Of a DNA stretch of 64,000 nt, positions 17,116-25,324 are shown piece after piece; positions within the stretch are counted from its first letter, which is position 1, and every line of letters starts with the position of its first letter. The position numbers and the translations under genes were made by a program. Source of the DNA: Cellulomonas palmilytica (GTDB lineage: Bacteria; Actinomycetota; Actinomycetes; Actinomycetales; Cellulomonadaceae); contig NZ_CP062221.1 in NCBI RefSeq assembly GCF_021590045.1, positions 558,001 to 622,000 on the forward strand. Reading direction: 5' to 3'. The notes beneath the pieces are model-generated. The model was given only the letters and a program-made list of their open reading frames with translations. It did no database searches and was not told the origin of the DNA.

Positions 17116-19200
17116 TCAGCCCAGGACCTCCGGATACGCCACCGCGTCGTCACCCGTCCGAGCGAGCACGTGCTCGGCCAGGAACGCCTCGACCGTCCGG
17201 TACCAGACGATCGCGTGCTGCGGCTGCAGGACCCAGTGGTTCTCGTCCGGGAAGTACAGGAACCGGTGCGGCGAACGGCCCTCGTCGTCCGCCGGCAGCC
17301 CCGACTTCGCGAGCAGCTCGTACCACAGCCGCAGCCCCTCGCCGATCGGCACCCGGTAGTCCCGGTCACCGTGGATCACGAGCATCGGCGTTCGGATGTC
17401 CGCGACGAACCGGTGCGGCGACGCCTCGAGCGCCATCTGCTCCGTCATCTCACGCTGCCAGTAGAACGCCGCGTCCGTCGTCGGGCCGAACTGGTCCAGC
17501 GCCCACAGGCTCGCGTGCGTGACGATCGCCTTGAACCGGTCCGTGTGCCCCGCGACCCAGTTCGCCATGTACCCGCCGAACGAGCCGCCCATCGCGGCCG
17601 TGCGCGTCGCGTCCACCGCGGCGTGCTGCTCCGCGACGTCCGTGACGGCCATGAGGTCCGTGAACGGCGCCTGGCCCCACGCACCCCAGCCGACCTGCAC
17701 GAAGTCCCGCCCGTACCCGGTCGACAGCGCCGGGTCCGGCAGCAGCACCGCGTACCCGCGCGCCACCAGCAGCCACGGGTTCCAGCGCCACGACCACGCG
17801 TTCCACGAGCTGAGCGGCCCGCCGTGGATCCACAGCACCAGCGGCGCCGGGTGCTCGGCGTCCGCACCCTCCGGCAGCGCGAGCCAGGCCCGCACGCGCC
17901 GGCCGTCCTCGACCGTCGTCCCGACCTCCTCCAGGCGTCCCGGCAGCTCCGGCGTCGGGGCCGGCGAACGCAGCGCCACGGCCTGCGTCGGCACGCTCGT
18001 CAGGTCGATCCGCACCGGGTGCGCGGGCGCCAGGTACGACGAGCGCAGCGCGTACGCCGTGCGCCCGTCGGGAGCCACGCGCACGTCCGTGAAGGCCGCG
18101 TCGTCGCTGGTCACGCGCGTGACGACGTCCGGTGCGCCGTCCGTGCCCAGGTCCACGCGGAACACCGGCGCGCGCCCGTCGTCGTCCGCGACCACGAGCA
18201 GGCCCGACGAGTCCGGCAGCCACACCGGGCTGCCCGGCCAGCGGTCCCAGCCCGCCGCGACCACGCGCGACTCGCCGCCCGCGAGCGGCACGAGCCGCAG
18301 CCCCGCGTGCGGCGCCTCGTGCGGCGACGAGATCGTCTCGTACCCGAACACGACCCAGCGCCCGTCCGGCGACACCTCCGGGCCGAACGCGTCGAACGCG
18401 TCGTCCTCGACGAGCGTGCGCCGCTCACCCGTCGCCACGTCGATCGCGACGAGCGCGCTGCGCTGGTCGCCGCGCGCCCGCGGCCGGTTCCAGCCCGTGA
18501 CGATCGTCGACCCGTCCGGGGAGATCGCCGCGTGCTGCTCGACCAGCGCCGGACCCGCCTGCGGCGTGCGGTCCGTGAGCGTCAGGCGCGGGTCCTCCTC
18601 ACCCGCGAGCGGGGCCTCGTCCCCGACCACCGCGGACACGTCGGCCGTGAACAGGCGCGGGAAGCCCGGGCCCAGGTCGTGGTCCCAGAACCGCACGGGG
18701 TATCCCTCGTGCAGGATCGCGCCGACCTTCTTCTCCTTGCGGTCCTTGCGCAGCTTCTCGTCCTGCTCCTCGTCGGCCGCGTGCACCAGCACGTCACCGC
18801 TCAGCAGCACGACGTCGGCGTCCGTCGCCACGACCGGCCCGCCGAGCCCGCCCTTGCGCGCCGCGACCACGCGCGCCTCCGCGCCGTCGCGCGGCAGCAG
18901 CCACAGCGCCGGCGGGTTCTCGTCGTCGCCGTCCTTCGCGGCCGGGTCGGGGCGCGCGCTCGTGAACAGCAGGTCACCGGTGCGCGTGAACGCTGCACCG
19001 CCCTCCGACTTCGCCGAGCGGGTCAGCCGCCGCGCGGGCTTCTCACCCGCCGGGTCGACCTCCCACAGCGCGGTCACGTACGCGGTCTTCTTCGCGTCGA
19101 GCGTCGAGACGCCGACCACGACCCGCTCCCCGTCGGGCGACAGCGCGAGCCCACCGACCCGCGGGATCCCGACGTACTCCTCCAGCTCTGCGATCCTCAT
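17116..19200 (-). CDS. S9 family prolyl oligopeptidase-like peptidase
   Basis: 694 residues. The first ~430 form a beta-propeller gate (repeated motifs such as GLALSPDGERVVVG and AAISPDGSTIVTGWNRP), followed by an alpha/beta-hydrolase domain. The catalytic triad is complete: Ser near 537 in GGSFGGYMANWVAGH, Asp near 612 in VIHGDRDYRVPIGEG, and His near 654 in FPDENHWVLQP. The layout is that of acylaminoacyl peptidase/dipeptidyl peptidase-like S9C enzymes, which release residues from short peptides. There is no signal peptide, so it is probably cytoplasmic. Confidence 0.92.
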   Translation of the reverse strand: MRIAELEEYVGIPRVGGLALSPDGERVVVGVSTLDAKKTAYVTALWEVDPAGEKPARRLTRSAKSEGGAAFTRTGDLLFTSARPDPAAKDGDDENPPALWLLPRDGAEARVVAARKGGLGGPVVATDADVVLLSGDVLVHAADEEQDEKLRKDRKEKKVGAILHEGYPVRFWDHDLGPGFPRLFTADVSAVVGDEAPLAGEEDPRLTLTDRTPQAGPALVEQHAAISPDGSTIVTGWNRPRARGDQRSALVAIDVATGERRTLVEDDAFDAFGPEVSPDGRWVVFGYETISSPHEAPHAGLRLVPLAGGESRVVAAGWDRWPGSPVWLPDSSGLLVVADDDGRAPVFRVDLGTDGAPDVVTRVTSDDAAFTDVRVAPDGRTAYALRSSYLAPAHPVRIDLTSVPTQAVALRSPAPTPELPGRLEEVGTTVEDGRRVRAWLALPEGADAEHPAPLVLWIHGGPLSSWNAWSWRWNPWLLVARGYAVLLPDPALSTGYGRDFVQVGWGAWGQAPFTDLMAVTDVAEQHAAVDATRTAAMGGSFGGYMANWVAGHTDRFKAIVTHASLWALDQFGPTTDAAFYWQREMTEQMALEASPHRFVADIRTPMLVIHGDRDYRVPIGEGLRLWYELLAKSGLPADDEGRSPHRFLYFPDENHWVLQPQHAIVWYRTVEAFLAEHVLARTGDDAVAYPEVLG

Positions 19201-19264
19201 CCCCCCGTCCTACCACCCCACCCCGACGGCGAGGTGCCCGTCACGTGCACACCCTCCGGTCACG

Positions 19265-19903
19265 TCACGCAGGACGACGATCGAGCACCTGACCCACGGC
19301 GCTCGTGGCGTCGATCCACCACGCCAGCCGCATGTCGATCTGCTCCGCCGTGCGCAGCACGCGTCGGTACTCCTCAGCGAGGTCGTAGCCGATGAGCGGC
19401 TCGTGGTGCGCGATCCGGTTCCGGACCCGCCTGATCGCCTCGAGGTCGGAGTGGAGCCGGCCCCGCCGAGCGCGGGGGAACGCCTGGCGTAGACACTGAC
19501 GCCACAGCGTCCTCGAGTAGGCCTCGGCAAAGAACGAACCCCAGAACCCGAAGGAGAGCTCGGCCACGACGTGGCCCTGCGTGACGACGTGACCTGGTCT
19601 CGACGCGCTCGCCTTCGCTCGCCGCACCTGGTCGCGCGCCCCGGCACTGAGCGGGACACCTACGACGTCGAACCACGCCCCCGCACCGCCATGTCTTGCG
19701 GTGAGCGCTGCGTCGACGGTGTTGGGGAGCGCCACCTCGAGGTAGTGGATCGCGGCGAACAACGACGCCGAGATCTCCAGGTTCCACTGGTAGAGCTCCA
19801 CAGCCGCCTTCAGGTCACCACCGCTTGCCACCCGGTAGGTCGACAGCCGCGGTACGGAGAGGAGCCGGATCATCTCGTCGCGCACCGGCTGGTAGATCGT
19901 CAT
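19265..19903 (-). CDS. Abi-like HEPN protein
   Basis: 212 residues from the ATG at 19903. The pattern fits Abi_2/AbiD-F-type abortive infection proteins: LFAAIHYLEVALPNTVDAAL near residues 48-67, WFDVV, a mid-protein aromatic stretch ELSFGFWGSFFAEAYSRTLW, and near the C-terminus the HEPN RNase motif RNRIAHHEPLIG (R-N-x3-H). HEPN proteins with this motif cleave RNA, and the family protects cells from phage or acts as a toxin. Codon use looks less GC-extreme than in neighbours, consistent with acquisition. The divergent 19917-20034 element has the features of a small RNA gene, a possible partner; that is inference. Confidence 0.78.
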   Translation of the reverse strand: MTIYQPVRDEMIRLLSVPRLSTYRVASGGDLKAAVELYQWNLEISASLFAAIHYLEVALPNTVDAALTARHGGAGAWFDVVGVPLSAGARDQVRRAKASASRPGHVVTQGHVVAELSFGFWGSFFAEAYSRTLWRQCLRQAFPRARRGRLHSDLEAIRRVRNRIAHHEPLIGYDLAEEYRRVLRTAEQIDMRLAWWIDATSAVGQVLDRRPA

Positions 19904-19916
19904 CGAGCCCCCATCG

Positions 19917-19944
19917 TCGACATGACGCGAACCGTGCGTAGACT
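19917..19944 (+). promoter_or_regulatory. Predicted promoter for a divergent small RNA
   Basis: TCGACA (19917-19922, five of six to the -35 consensus) is separated by 16 bp from TAGACT (19939-19944, four of six to the -10). It points rightward, away from the Abi gene, and would start a transcript near 19951. No ORF of note follows, only a strongly structured segment. Confidence 0.45.
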
Positions 19945-19950
19945 AGGGCC

Positions 19951-20034
19951 CCACAGAGAGCCCCGGGATTCACGGCGTACCCACCACGGTGAGGGAAACC
20001 CCCCGGGGCCTTGTGCTGTCCGGCCCCTTCTCCT
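19951..20034 (+). ncRNA. Candidate structured small RNA next to the Abi gene
   Basis: After a plausible promoter comes a segment with a perfect 8-bp stem, GCCCCGGG (19960-19967) with CCCGGGGC (20002-20009). This encloses TCAC/GTGA (19970-19973 with 19989-19992) and a GGG-AAA-CCC mini-hairpin (19993-20001). A second arrangement pairs GGGGCC (20005-20010) with GGCCCC (20022-20027), followed by TTCTCCT, which would serve as a terminator. GGCCCC at 19947-19952 could compete for the same bases. The minus-strand reading could instead be the ctaG terminator plus the Abi leader. Identity with any known RNA family is untested. Confidence 0.4.
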
Positions 20035-20047
20035 GGCTCCTCGGGGG

Positions 20048-22195
20048 TCAGGCTTCGGGGTGGTTGCGGGTGTCCAGGGACTGGAGCATCGCGTTGTAGG
20101 CGTCGAGCTCGGGGTCGTCGTCGCGGGTGCGGCGGTCGCGCTGGCGGGCGCGGCGGTCGTCGTCGCGGGACCACGCCAGGGCCACGCCGACGGCGAGCGC
20201 GAGCGTCGGGAGCTCGCCGATGCCCCAGGTGATCGCCCCGCCGGTCTGCTGGTCGGAGATCGCGGACGCGCCCCACGGGCGGCCGAGCAGGCCGAACCAG
20301 TCGGCGACGAGCAGCGACTCGCTCGACACCAGGGAGACCCCGAAGAACGCGTGGAACGCCATGGTCGCGAACAGCGTGAGCAGCCGCTGCGGGTAGCCGA
20401 GGCGGCGCGGGCCGGGGTCGATGCCGACGAGCGAGTTGACGAACAGGTACCCGGCGAGCGTGAAGTGCACGACCATGAACAGGTGCCCGACGCTGCTGCG
20501 CAGCGACCACTCGAACAGCCCCGTGTAGTAGAAGAGCAGCATCGAGACGACGAAGTTCACGGCCGCGACCACGGGGTGCGCGAAGAACTGGCCGACGCGG
20601 CTGTGCACGAGCACGAGCAGCCACTCGCGTGGGCCGCGGGACACGTCGCCCGACAGTGCCGCGGAGCGCACGGGCAGGGCGCGCAGCGCGAGGGTCACCG
20701 GCGCGGACAGCGCGACGAAGACGGGCACGACCATCGCGAGCACCATGTGCTGCACCATGTGCGCGCTGAACAGCACGTGCCCGTACGTGGCCGGCCCGCC
20801 GTTCGTCGTCCAGAAGAACAGCACGAGCCCGGCGGTCCAGGACGCGGTGCGCGGCCACGGCCACGCGTCGCCGCGGCGGCGCAGGCGGCGCACCCAGCGC
20901 CAGTACACGACGATCCCGGCCGCGGCCGCGAACGCGAGCAGCAGGTCCCAGCGCCACTCGGTGAACCATCGCACGAGCGTCGGCTCGGGCGGCAGCGGGT
21001 GGCCGGTGACCTGGTAAGCGGGCGTGGGGGCGGCCGGCGGCTCCTCGGGCACGGGGGGCGAGCTCGACGCGAGCGCGACCGCGACGCCGGACACCGCACC
21101 CATGACGACGAGCTCGACGAGCACGAGCCGCCAGAACAGCCCGGTCGCCCCCAGCCGGCCCGTCGCGTCCCCCGGCGGACCAGACGGGCGGGACGAGCCC
21201 GACGAGCCCGACGAGGCCGACGAGGCCGACGAGGCCGACGACGACCCTTCGGTGCGGGCCGCGAGCGCGCGCACGGTCCGACGACGGTGCAGCAGCCCGA
21301 GGCCGGCCAGCGCGGCGAGCAGCGCGACCTTGGCGAGCAGCAGCACGCCGTACCGGCTGTCGAGCCCCGCGAGCGACCCGATGCGCAGCCACCCGCTGAC
21401 CAGCCCGGACACGGCGACGGCCGCGACGCACCAGCCGGCGATCACGGAGTAGCGCGCCACCGCGGGGGCCAGGTCCCGCCCGACGACGCGCACGAGCACC
21501 GCGAGCGCGGCGAGCGCCCCGATCCACACGGCGGCGCCGACGAGGTGCACGAACAGCGCGGACGTCGCGAGGTCGTGCCCCGCGGCGCCGGCGGCGTGCC
21601 CGAGCTGCGCGAGCTGCCACAGCGCGACGACGGCGAGCAGCAGGGTCCAGGCCGCGCCCGTGGGTGTGCGCACGACCATGGCGAGCGCGGTGGTCACGGC
21701 GGCGAGGACGACGACGGTCCCGAGCGTGCGCCCGAGCTCGATCTGCGTGGCGAACAGCCACAGCTCGTCGCCGAACTGCGGGTCGGTGGGCGAGGTCCCG
21801 GCGACGTTGGCGTAGGTCAGGACGAGCTGCGCGGTCGCGGCGAGCGTCCAGCCGCCCGCGGCCCACGCGGCGACGAGCAGGCTGCGCGGGTACGCGGTGC
21901 CGTCGGCGGCGGGTCCGCCGCGCGCGGGTCGCCGGGCGCCGGCGGCGCGTTCCCCGCGCCGGGGCAGGACGGCGACCGCGAGGACGAGCGCGCCGATCGT
22001 CGTCGCCGCGAGCACCTCCCCGAGCGTCTCGGCGACGGGCAGCCCCCAGCGCACGACGGGCCCGGGGTCGAGCACGAGCGCGGGCAGCGCGGCCCCGGAG
22101 AACCACACGCCGACGACGACCGTGACGACGGCCACGACGACGAGCGTCGAGACCCGCCAGGGCCCGGGACGCCGGGTCGGGGTGGTGGCGGTCAT
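20048..22195 (-). CDS. CopD-CtaG fusion membrane protein
   Basis: 715 residues from the ATG at 22195 (MTATTPTRRPGPWRVS). About a dozen or more membrane helices form two halves. The N-terminal half (to about 330) is a CopD-like copper-resistance domain with FVHLVGAAVWIGALAALAVL. A low-complexity Ser linker (GSSSASSASSASSGSSG) encoded by near-repeats at about 21189-21246 follows. The C-terminal half is a caa3-type CtaG domain with FSAHMVQHMVLAMVVPVFVAL, LFMVVHFTLAGYLFVNSLVG and FHAFFGVSL, whose histidines are candidate copper ligands. It probably delivers copper for cytochrome oxidase assembly; this fusion is common in actinobacteria. The far longer open frame to 23101 runs into an antisense gene and is not used. 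Confidence 0.9.
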   Translation of the reverse strand: MTATTPTRRPGPWRVSTLVVVAVVTVVVGVWFSGAALPALVLDPGPVVRWGLPVAETLGEVLAATTIGALVLAVAVLPRRGERAAGARRPARGGPAADGTAYPRSLLVAAWAAGGWTLAATAQLVLTYANVAGTSPTDPQFGDELWLFATQIELGRTLGTVVVLAAVTTALAMVVRTPTGAAWTLLLAVVALWQLAQLGHAAGAAGHDLATSALFVHLVGAAVWIGALAALAVLVRVVGRDLAPAVARYSVIAGWCVAAVAVSGLVSGWLRIGSLAGLDSRYGVLLLAKVALLAALAGLGLLHRRRTVRALAARTEGSSSASSASSASSGSSGSSRPSGPPGDATGRLGATGLFWRLVLVELVVMGAVSGVAVALASSSPPVPEEPPAAPTPAYQVTGHPLPPEPTLVRWFTEWRWDLLLAFAAAAGIVVYWRWVRRLRRRGDAWPWPRTASWTAGLVLFFWTTNGGPATYGHVLFSAHMVQHMVLAMVVPVFVALSAPVTLALRALPVRSAALSGDVSRGPREWLLVLVHSRVGQFFAHPVVAAVNFVVSMLLFYYTGLFEWSLRSSVGHLFMVVHFTLAGYLFVNSLVGIDPGPRRLGYPQRLLTLFATMAFHAFFGVSLVSSESLLVADWFGLLGRPWGASAISDQQTGGAITWGIGELPTLALAVGVALAWSRDDDRRARQRDRRTRDDDPELDAYNAMLQSLDTRNHPEA

Positions 22196-22284
22196 CCGCG
22201 CACACCCCGGGACACGTCGTCGGCGCACAGCACGCGTCCAGCATCCCCCACCGCGCGCGGGCGTCCGACCGGCGAGACACGTGC

Positions 22285-22300
22285 TGTGACCGGGAACACA
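22285..22300. promoter_or_regulatory. CRP/GlxR-like site
   Basis: TGTGACCGGGAACACA matches TGTGA-N6-TCACA at nine of ten fixed positions. It lies in the 225-bp divergent region between ctaG and the MFS gene, 90 bp from one start and 121 bp from the other. Two CACGTG motifs flank it (22278 and 22339 region). Binding is inferred from sequence only. Confidence 0.45.
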
Positions 22301-22420
22301 TCCATGGACGCACATTGTTGGTGACGTGCACGTGCTCGGGACGCGATCGTCCTCCCGAGGACGTCGGCGACTCCAGACGCCGTGCGCACCGTCCGCCGGT
22401 CCCTCCGCGAACGAGGTCAG

Positions 22421-24244
22421 ATGACGCAGCCAGGCACCCAGCAGACCGACAGCCCACCGCAGGGTGCACCGCCGGCAGGTCCCGGCGAGGACCGCGGGGT
22501 CCAGCCGCCCACGCACCGGGAGATCGTCGCGATCCTCGGCGGGCTGATGATCGGCATGTTCCTGGCGGCCCTCGACCAGACGATCGTCGCGACGTCGATG
22601 CGGACCATCGGCGACGACCTGCAGGGACTGTCGCTGCAGGCGTGGGTCACCACCGCGTACCTGCTCACCGCGACGATCTCCACGCCGCTGTACGGCAAGC
22701 TCTCCGACGTCTACGGCCGCAAGCCGTTCTACCTCGCCGCGATCAGCATCTTCGTCGTGGGGTCGCTGCTGTCCGGCACGGCCGACTCGATGTACCAGCT
22801 CGCGCTGTACCGCGGCGTGCAGGGCCTGGGTGCGGGCGGGCTGATGTCGCTCGCGATCACGATCCTCGGGGACCTGGTCCCGCCGCGTGAGCGCGCCCGC
22901 TACCAGGCGTACTTCCTCGCCGTGTTCGGCACGTCGTCGGTGCTCGGGCCGGTGATCGGCGGGTTCTTCGCGGGCGCCGACGAGATCCTCGGCATCGCCG
23001 GGTGGCGGTGGGTGTTCCTCGTGAACGTCCCGCTCGGCGTCCTCGGGCTCGTCGTGGTCACGCGGGTCCTGCACCTGCCGCCGGTGCGCCGCGTGGAGCA
23101 CCGCATCGACTGGCCCGGTGCGCTCGCGCTCGTCGTCGCGCTGGTCCCGCTGCTCGTCGTCGCCGAGCAGGGCCGCTCCTGGGGCTGGACGTCACCGCGG
23201 GCCGTCACCGCGTACGTCGTCGGCGCCGTGGGGCTCGTCGCGTTCTGGCTGTGCGAGCGGCGCGCCGGGGCGGACGCGATCCTCCCGCTGCGCCTGTTCC
23301 GCCTGCGGGTGTTCTCGGTCGGCGCGGCGGCCAACGTGGTGATCGGCCTGGCGATGTTCGGCGGGCTCGCCGTCCTGCCGCTGTACCTGCAGATCGTGCG
23401 CGGGCAGTCGCCCACGCAAGCCGGTCTGACCCTCGTCCCGTTCACGGTCGGGATCATGTCCGGGTCCGTGATCGCGGGGCAGACGACGTCCCGCACCGGC
23501 CGGTACAAGATCTTCCCCGTCCTGGGGACGGTCCTGATGGTCGTCGGCTGCCTGACGTTCGCGACGCTCGACGTGGACACCCCGTTCGCCTGGATCTTCG
23601 CGTTCTCCGTGGTGTTCGGGCTGGGCCTGGGCTTCACGATGCAGCCGCTGGTGCTCGCGGTGCAGAACGCCGTCCCCGTGCAGGACATGGGCGTCGCGAC
23701 GTCGTCGTCGCTGTTCTTCCGGCAGATGGGCGGCACGCTCGGCACCGCGCTGTTCCTGTCCGTGCTGTTCTCCACGGTCGTGCCGAACATCTCGAAGGCG
23801 TTCGCGAGCGCCGCCACGACACCCGAGCTGCAGGCCGCGCTCGCCGACCCGGCCGTGCGCGCCGACCCCGCGAACGCGGACGTCGTCGCGCTGCTCGAGA
23901 CCGGCGGCACGGGTGGCCTCGGCATCGACGACTCGTCGTTCATCTCCGCGCTCGACCCGCGCCTGGCGCGGCCCATCCTCGAGGGCTTCGCCCAGTCGAT
24001 CGACCTGGTCCTGCTGCTCGCCGGCATCGTGATGGTCGCGGGCGTGGTGCTGACGGTCCTGATCCCCGAGCTGCCGCTGCGCACGGTCTCCGGCATCCAG
24101 GGCCGCCTGGCCGACGACGCGGCGGCCGACCGAGCCGCGGCCGACCAGGCGGCGGTGGACGAGGCGGCGGTGGACGAGGCGGAACGGTTCACCGACGGAC
24201 CAGCACGCGTGACGACCCCGACGAGGCACAGCCTCGACCACTAG
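22421..24244 (+). CDS. MFS multidrug exporter, DHA2 (14-helix) type
   Basis: 607 residues starting MTQPGTQQTDSPPQ with GAGGTC upstream. After a hydrophilic ~40-residue N-terminus come 14 helices. Motif A GKLSDVYGRKPFYL follows helix 2, the family motif LDQTIVATSMRTIGDDL is in helix 1, and motif C GTSSVLGPVIGGFFAG in helix 5. These define EmrB/QacA-like proton-drug antiporters. The C-terminal cytoplasmic tail holds short Ala/Asp repeats (DRAAADQAAVDEAAVDEAE). Substrates cannot be deduced. It ends in a clear hairpin terminator and is separate from the Rieske gene that follows. Confidence 0.92.
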   Translation: MTQPGTQQTDSPPQGAPPAGPGEDRGVQPPTHREIVAILGGLMIGMFLAALDQTIVATSMRTIGDDLQGLSLQAWVTTAYLLTATISTPLYGKLSDVYGRKPFYLAAISIFVVGSLLSGTADSMYQLALYRGVQGLGAGGLMSLAITILGDLVPPRERARYQAYFLAVFGTSSVLGPVIGGFFAGADEILGIAGWRWVFLVNVPLGVLGLVVVTRVLHLPPVRRVEHRIDWPGALALVVALVPLLVVAEQGRSWGWTSPRAVTAYVVGAVGLVAFWLCERRAGADAILPLRLFRLRVFSVGAAANVVIGLAMFGGLAVLPLYLQIVRGQSPTQAGLTLVPFTVGIMSGSVIAGQTTSRTGRYKIFPVLGTVLMVVGCLTFATLDVDTPFAWIFAFSVVFGLGLGFTMQPLVLAVQNAVPVQDMGVATSSSLFFRQMGGTLGTALFLSVLFSTVVPNISKAFASAATTPELQAALADPAVRADPANADVVALLETGGTGGLGIDDSSFISALDPRLARPILEGFAQSIDLVLLLAGIVMVAGVVLTVLIPELPLRTVSGIQGRLADDAAADRAAADQAAVDEAAVDEAERFTDGPARVTTPTRHSLDH

Positions 24245-24251
24245 CGTCGCA

Positions 24252-24271
24252 GCACGGCCGTCCGGCCGTGC
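24252..24271 (+). terminator. Hairpin terminator after the MFS gene
   Basis: GCACGGCC-GTCC-GGCCGTGC is a perfect 8-bp stem with a 4-nt loop starting 8 bp after the TAG stop of the exporter gene. Confidence 0.8.
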
Positions 24272-24311
24272 CGTGGGACGACGAGCCAGACCGACCACCC
24301 GGAGGCACGCC

Positions 24312-24857
24312 ATGACCAGCACGACGACACGAACCCCGGTCGGCACGACCGCGCCCGACCTCGACGCCCCGACGAGCCACGACCATCGCGGCTGCGCGGG
24401 CTGTCTCGACCGCCGCCAGCTCCTGCGCGGGGCGGGAGGCGTGACGCTGGCCGCGGCGGGCGCCGTGGTGCTCGCCGCGTGCGGCGGGTCCGGCAGCGGC
24501 GACGGCACGACGACCGACGGTGCCGGACCGGGCGCCGGACCGGGCGCCGAGCCGGGCGCCGGCGACGGCGCGCTCGCGCAGGTCACGGACGTCCCGGTCG
24601 GCGGCGCGCTCCTGGTCGAGGCCGACGGCACCAAGATCCTGCTGGTCCAGGAGACCGCGGGCACCATCACGGCGCTCAGCGCGATCTGCACGCACCAGGG
24701 CTGCACGGTCCAGCCCGCCGACACCGAGCTGCACTGCCCGTGCCACGGCTCGACGTTCCAGCTGGACGGGACGCCGGTGTCCGGCCCCGCCGAGGAACCG
24801 CTCCCGGCGGCCGAGGTGCACGTCGAGGACGGCGCGGTCTTCTTCGGGGCGGCGTGA
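24312..24857 (+). CDS. Rieske [2Fe-2S] lipoprotein
   Basis: 181 residues from an ATG with GGAGG upstream. A twin-arginine signal (CLDRRQLLRGAGGVTLAAAG, about residues 32-51) ends at a lipobox LAAC, so it is predicted to be exported folded by Tat and lipid-anchored outside the membrane. A Gly/Pro/Ala linker follows. The Rieske domain carries both cluster motifs, CTHQGC and CPCHGS, providing two Cys and two His ligands. It is not QcrA-like because the membrane anchor domain is missing; arsenite oxidase-like small subunits are also possible. The partner is unknown, and a four-helix membrane protein follows in the next gene. Confidence 0.9.
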   Translation: MTSTTTRTPVGTTAPDLDAPTSHDHRGCAGCLDRRQLLRGAGGVTLAAAGAVVLAACGGSGSGDGTTTDGAGPGAGPGAEPGAGDGALAQVTDVPVGGALLVEADGTKILLVQETAGTITALSAICTHQGCTVQPADTELHCPCHGSTFQLDGTPVSGPAEEPLPAAEVHVEDGAVFFGAA

Positions 24858-24858
24858 C

Positions 24859-25287
24859 GTGGCCGCCGACGGCGTGACCGGAGGCACTGGGCGGCGCCCG
24901 GTGGCGTGGCTCTGGCGGGTGATCACCGCGCTGGCCGTGGCCATCTCGGGCGGCGTGCACCTGTACCTCGTGGGGTCGCAGGGCTACGGCGGCGGGACGG
25001 GCAACTGGCTCGAGACCGCGTTCTGGCTGCAGGGCTTCGGCGGGATCGCGCTCGCGGTGCTCGTCCTCGTGTGGCGCTCGCCGCTGCCGCTGCTGGGCGC
25101 GATCGGCTACGGGCTGTCGACGTTCGCGGGCTTCCTGCTCGCGGTGTACCTGCCCGACGGGCTGTTCGGCGTGCAGTCGATCTGGGGCGGCTGGCCCGAG
25201 ACGGTCTCAGCGGTCACCGAGGTGCTCGCGGTGCTCGCGGGCGCCGCGGCGCTCGTCGTGGAACGCCGGGCCCCGGCCACGGCCTGA
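24859..25287 (+). CDS. Small four-helix membrane protein
   Basis: The start is taken as the GTG at 24859, one base after the Rieske stop, giving 142 residues; GTGs at 24874 and 24901 are alternatives. Four hydrophobic helices follow, with ALAVAISGGVHLYLVGSQGY in the first and ETAFWLQGFGGIALAVLVLV in the second. I do not recognise a family with certainty; the His in helix 1 and the coupling to an exported iron-sulfur protein suggest an electron-transfer or quinone-linked role, which is inference. Confidence 0.75.
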   Translation: MAADGVTGGTGRRPVAWLWRVITALAVAISGGVHLYLVGSQGYGGGTGNWLETAFWLQGFGGIALAVLVLVWRSPLPLLGAIGYGLSTFAGFLLAVYLPDGLFGVQSIWGGWPETVSAVTEVLAVLAGAAALVVERRAPATA

Positions 25288-25299
25288 CGCGACGGGGCA

Positions 25300-25323
25300 C
25301 GACGGCCGGGCCGAGGACCGTCG
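25300..25323. terminator. Hairpin between convergent genes
   Basis: CGACGG (25300-25305) pairs with CCGTCG (25318-25323) around a 12-nt GC-rich loop, in the 37-bp gap between the membrane protein and the E2 gene. It can terminate either strand. Confidence 0.55.
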
Positions 25324-25324
25324 G

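Noticed and set aside
19904..20047. Known riboswitch (cobalamin, SAM, c-di-AMP or similar)
   Set aside because: Hairpins are present but I cannot find the conserved cores of these classes; the candidate is kept only as an unassigned structured RNA.
20048..23101. Extension of the CopD-CtaG gene far upstream
   Set aside because: The extra part is antisense to the MFS gene and its composition is non-protein-like. The ATG at 22195 begins a good membrane-protein N-terminus.
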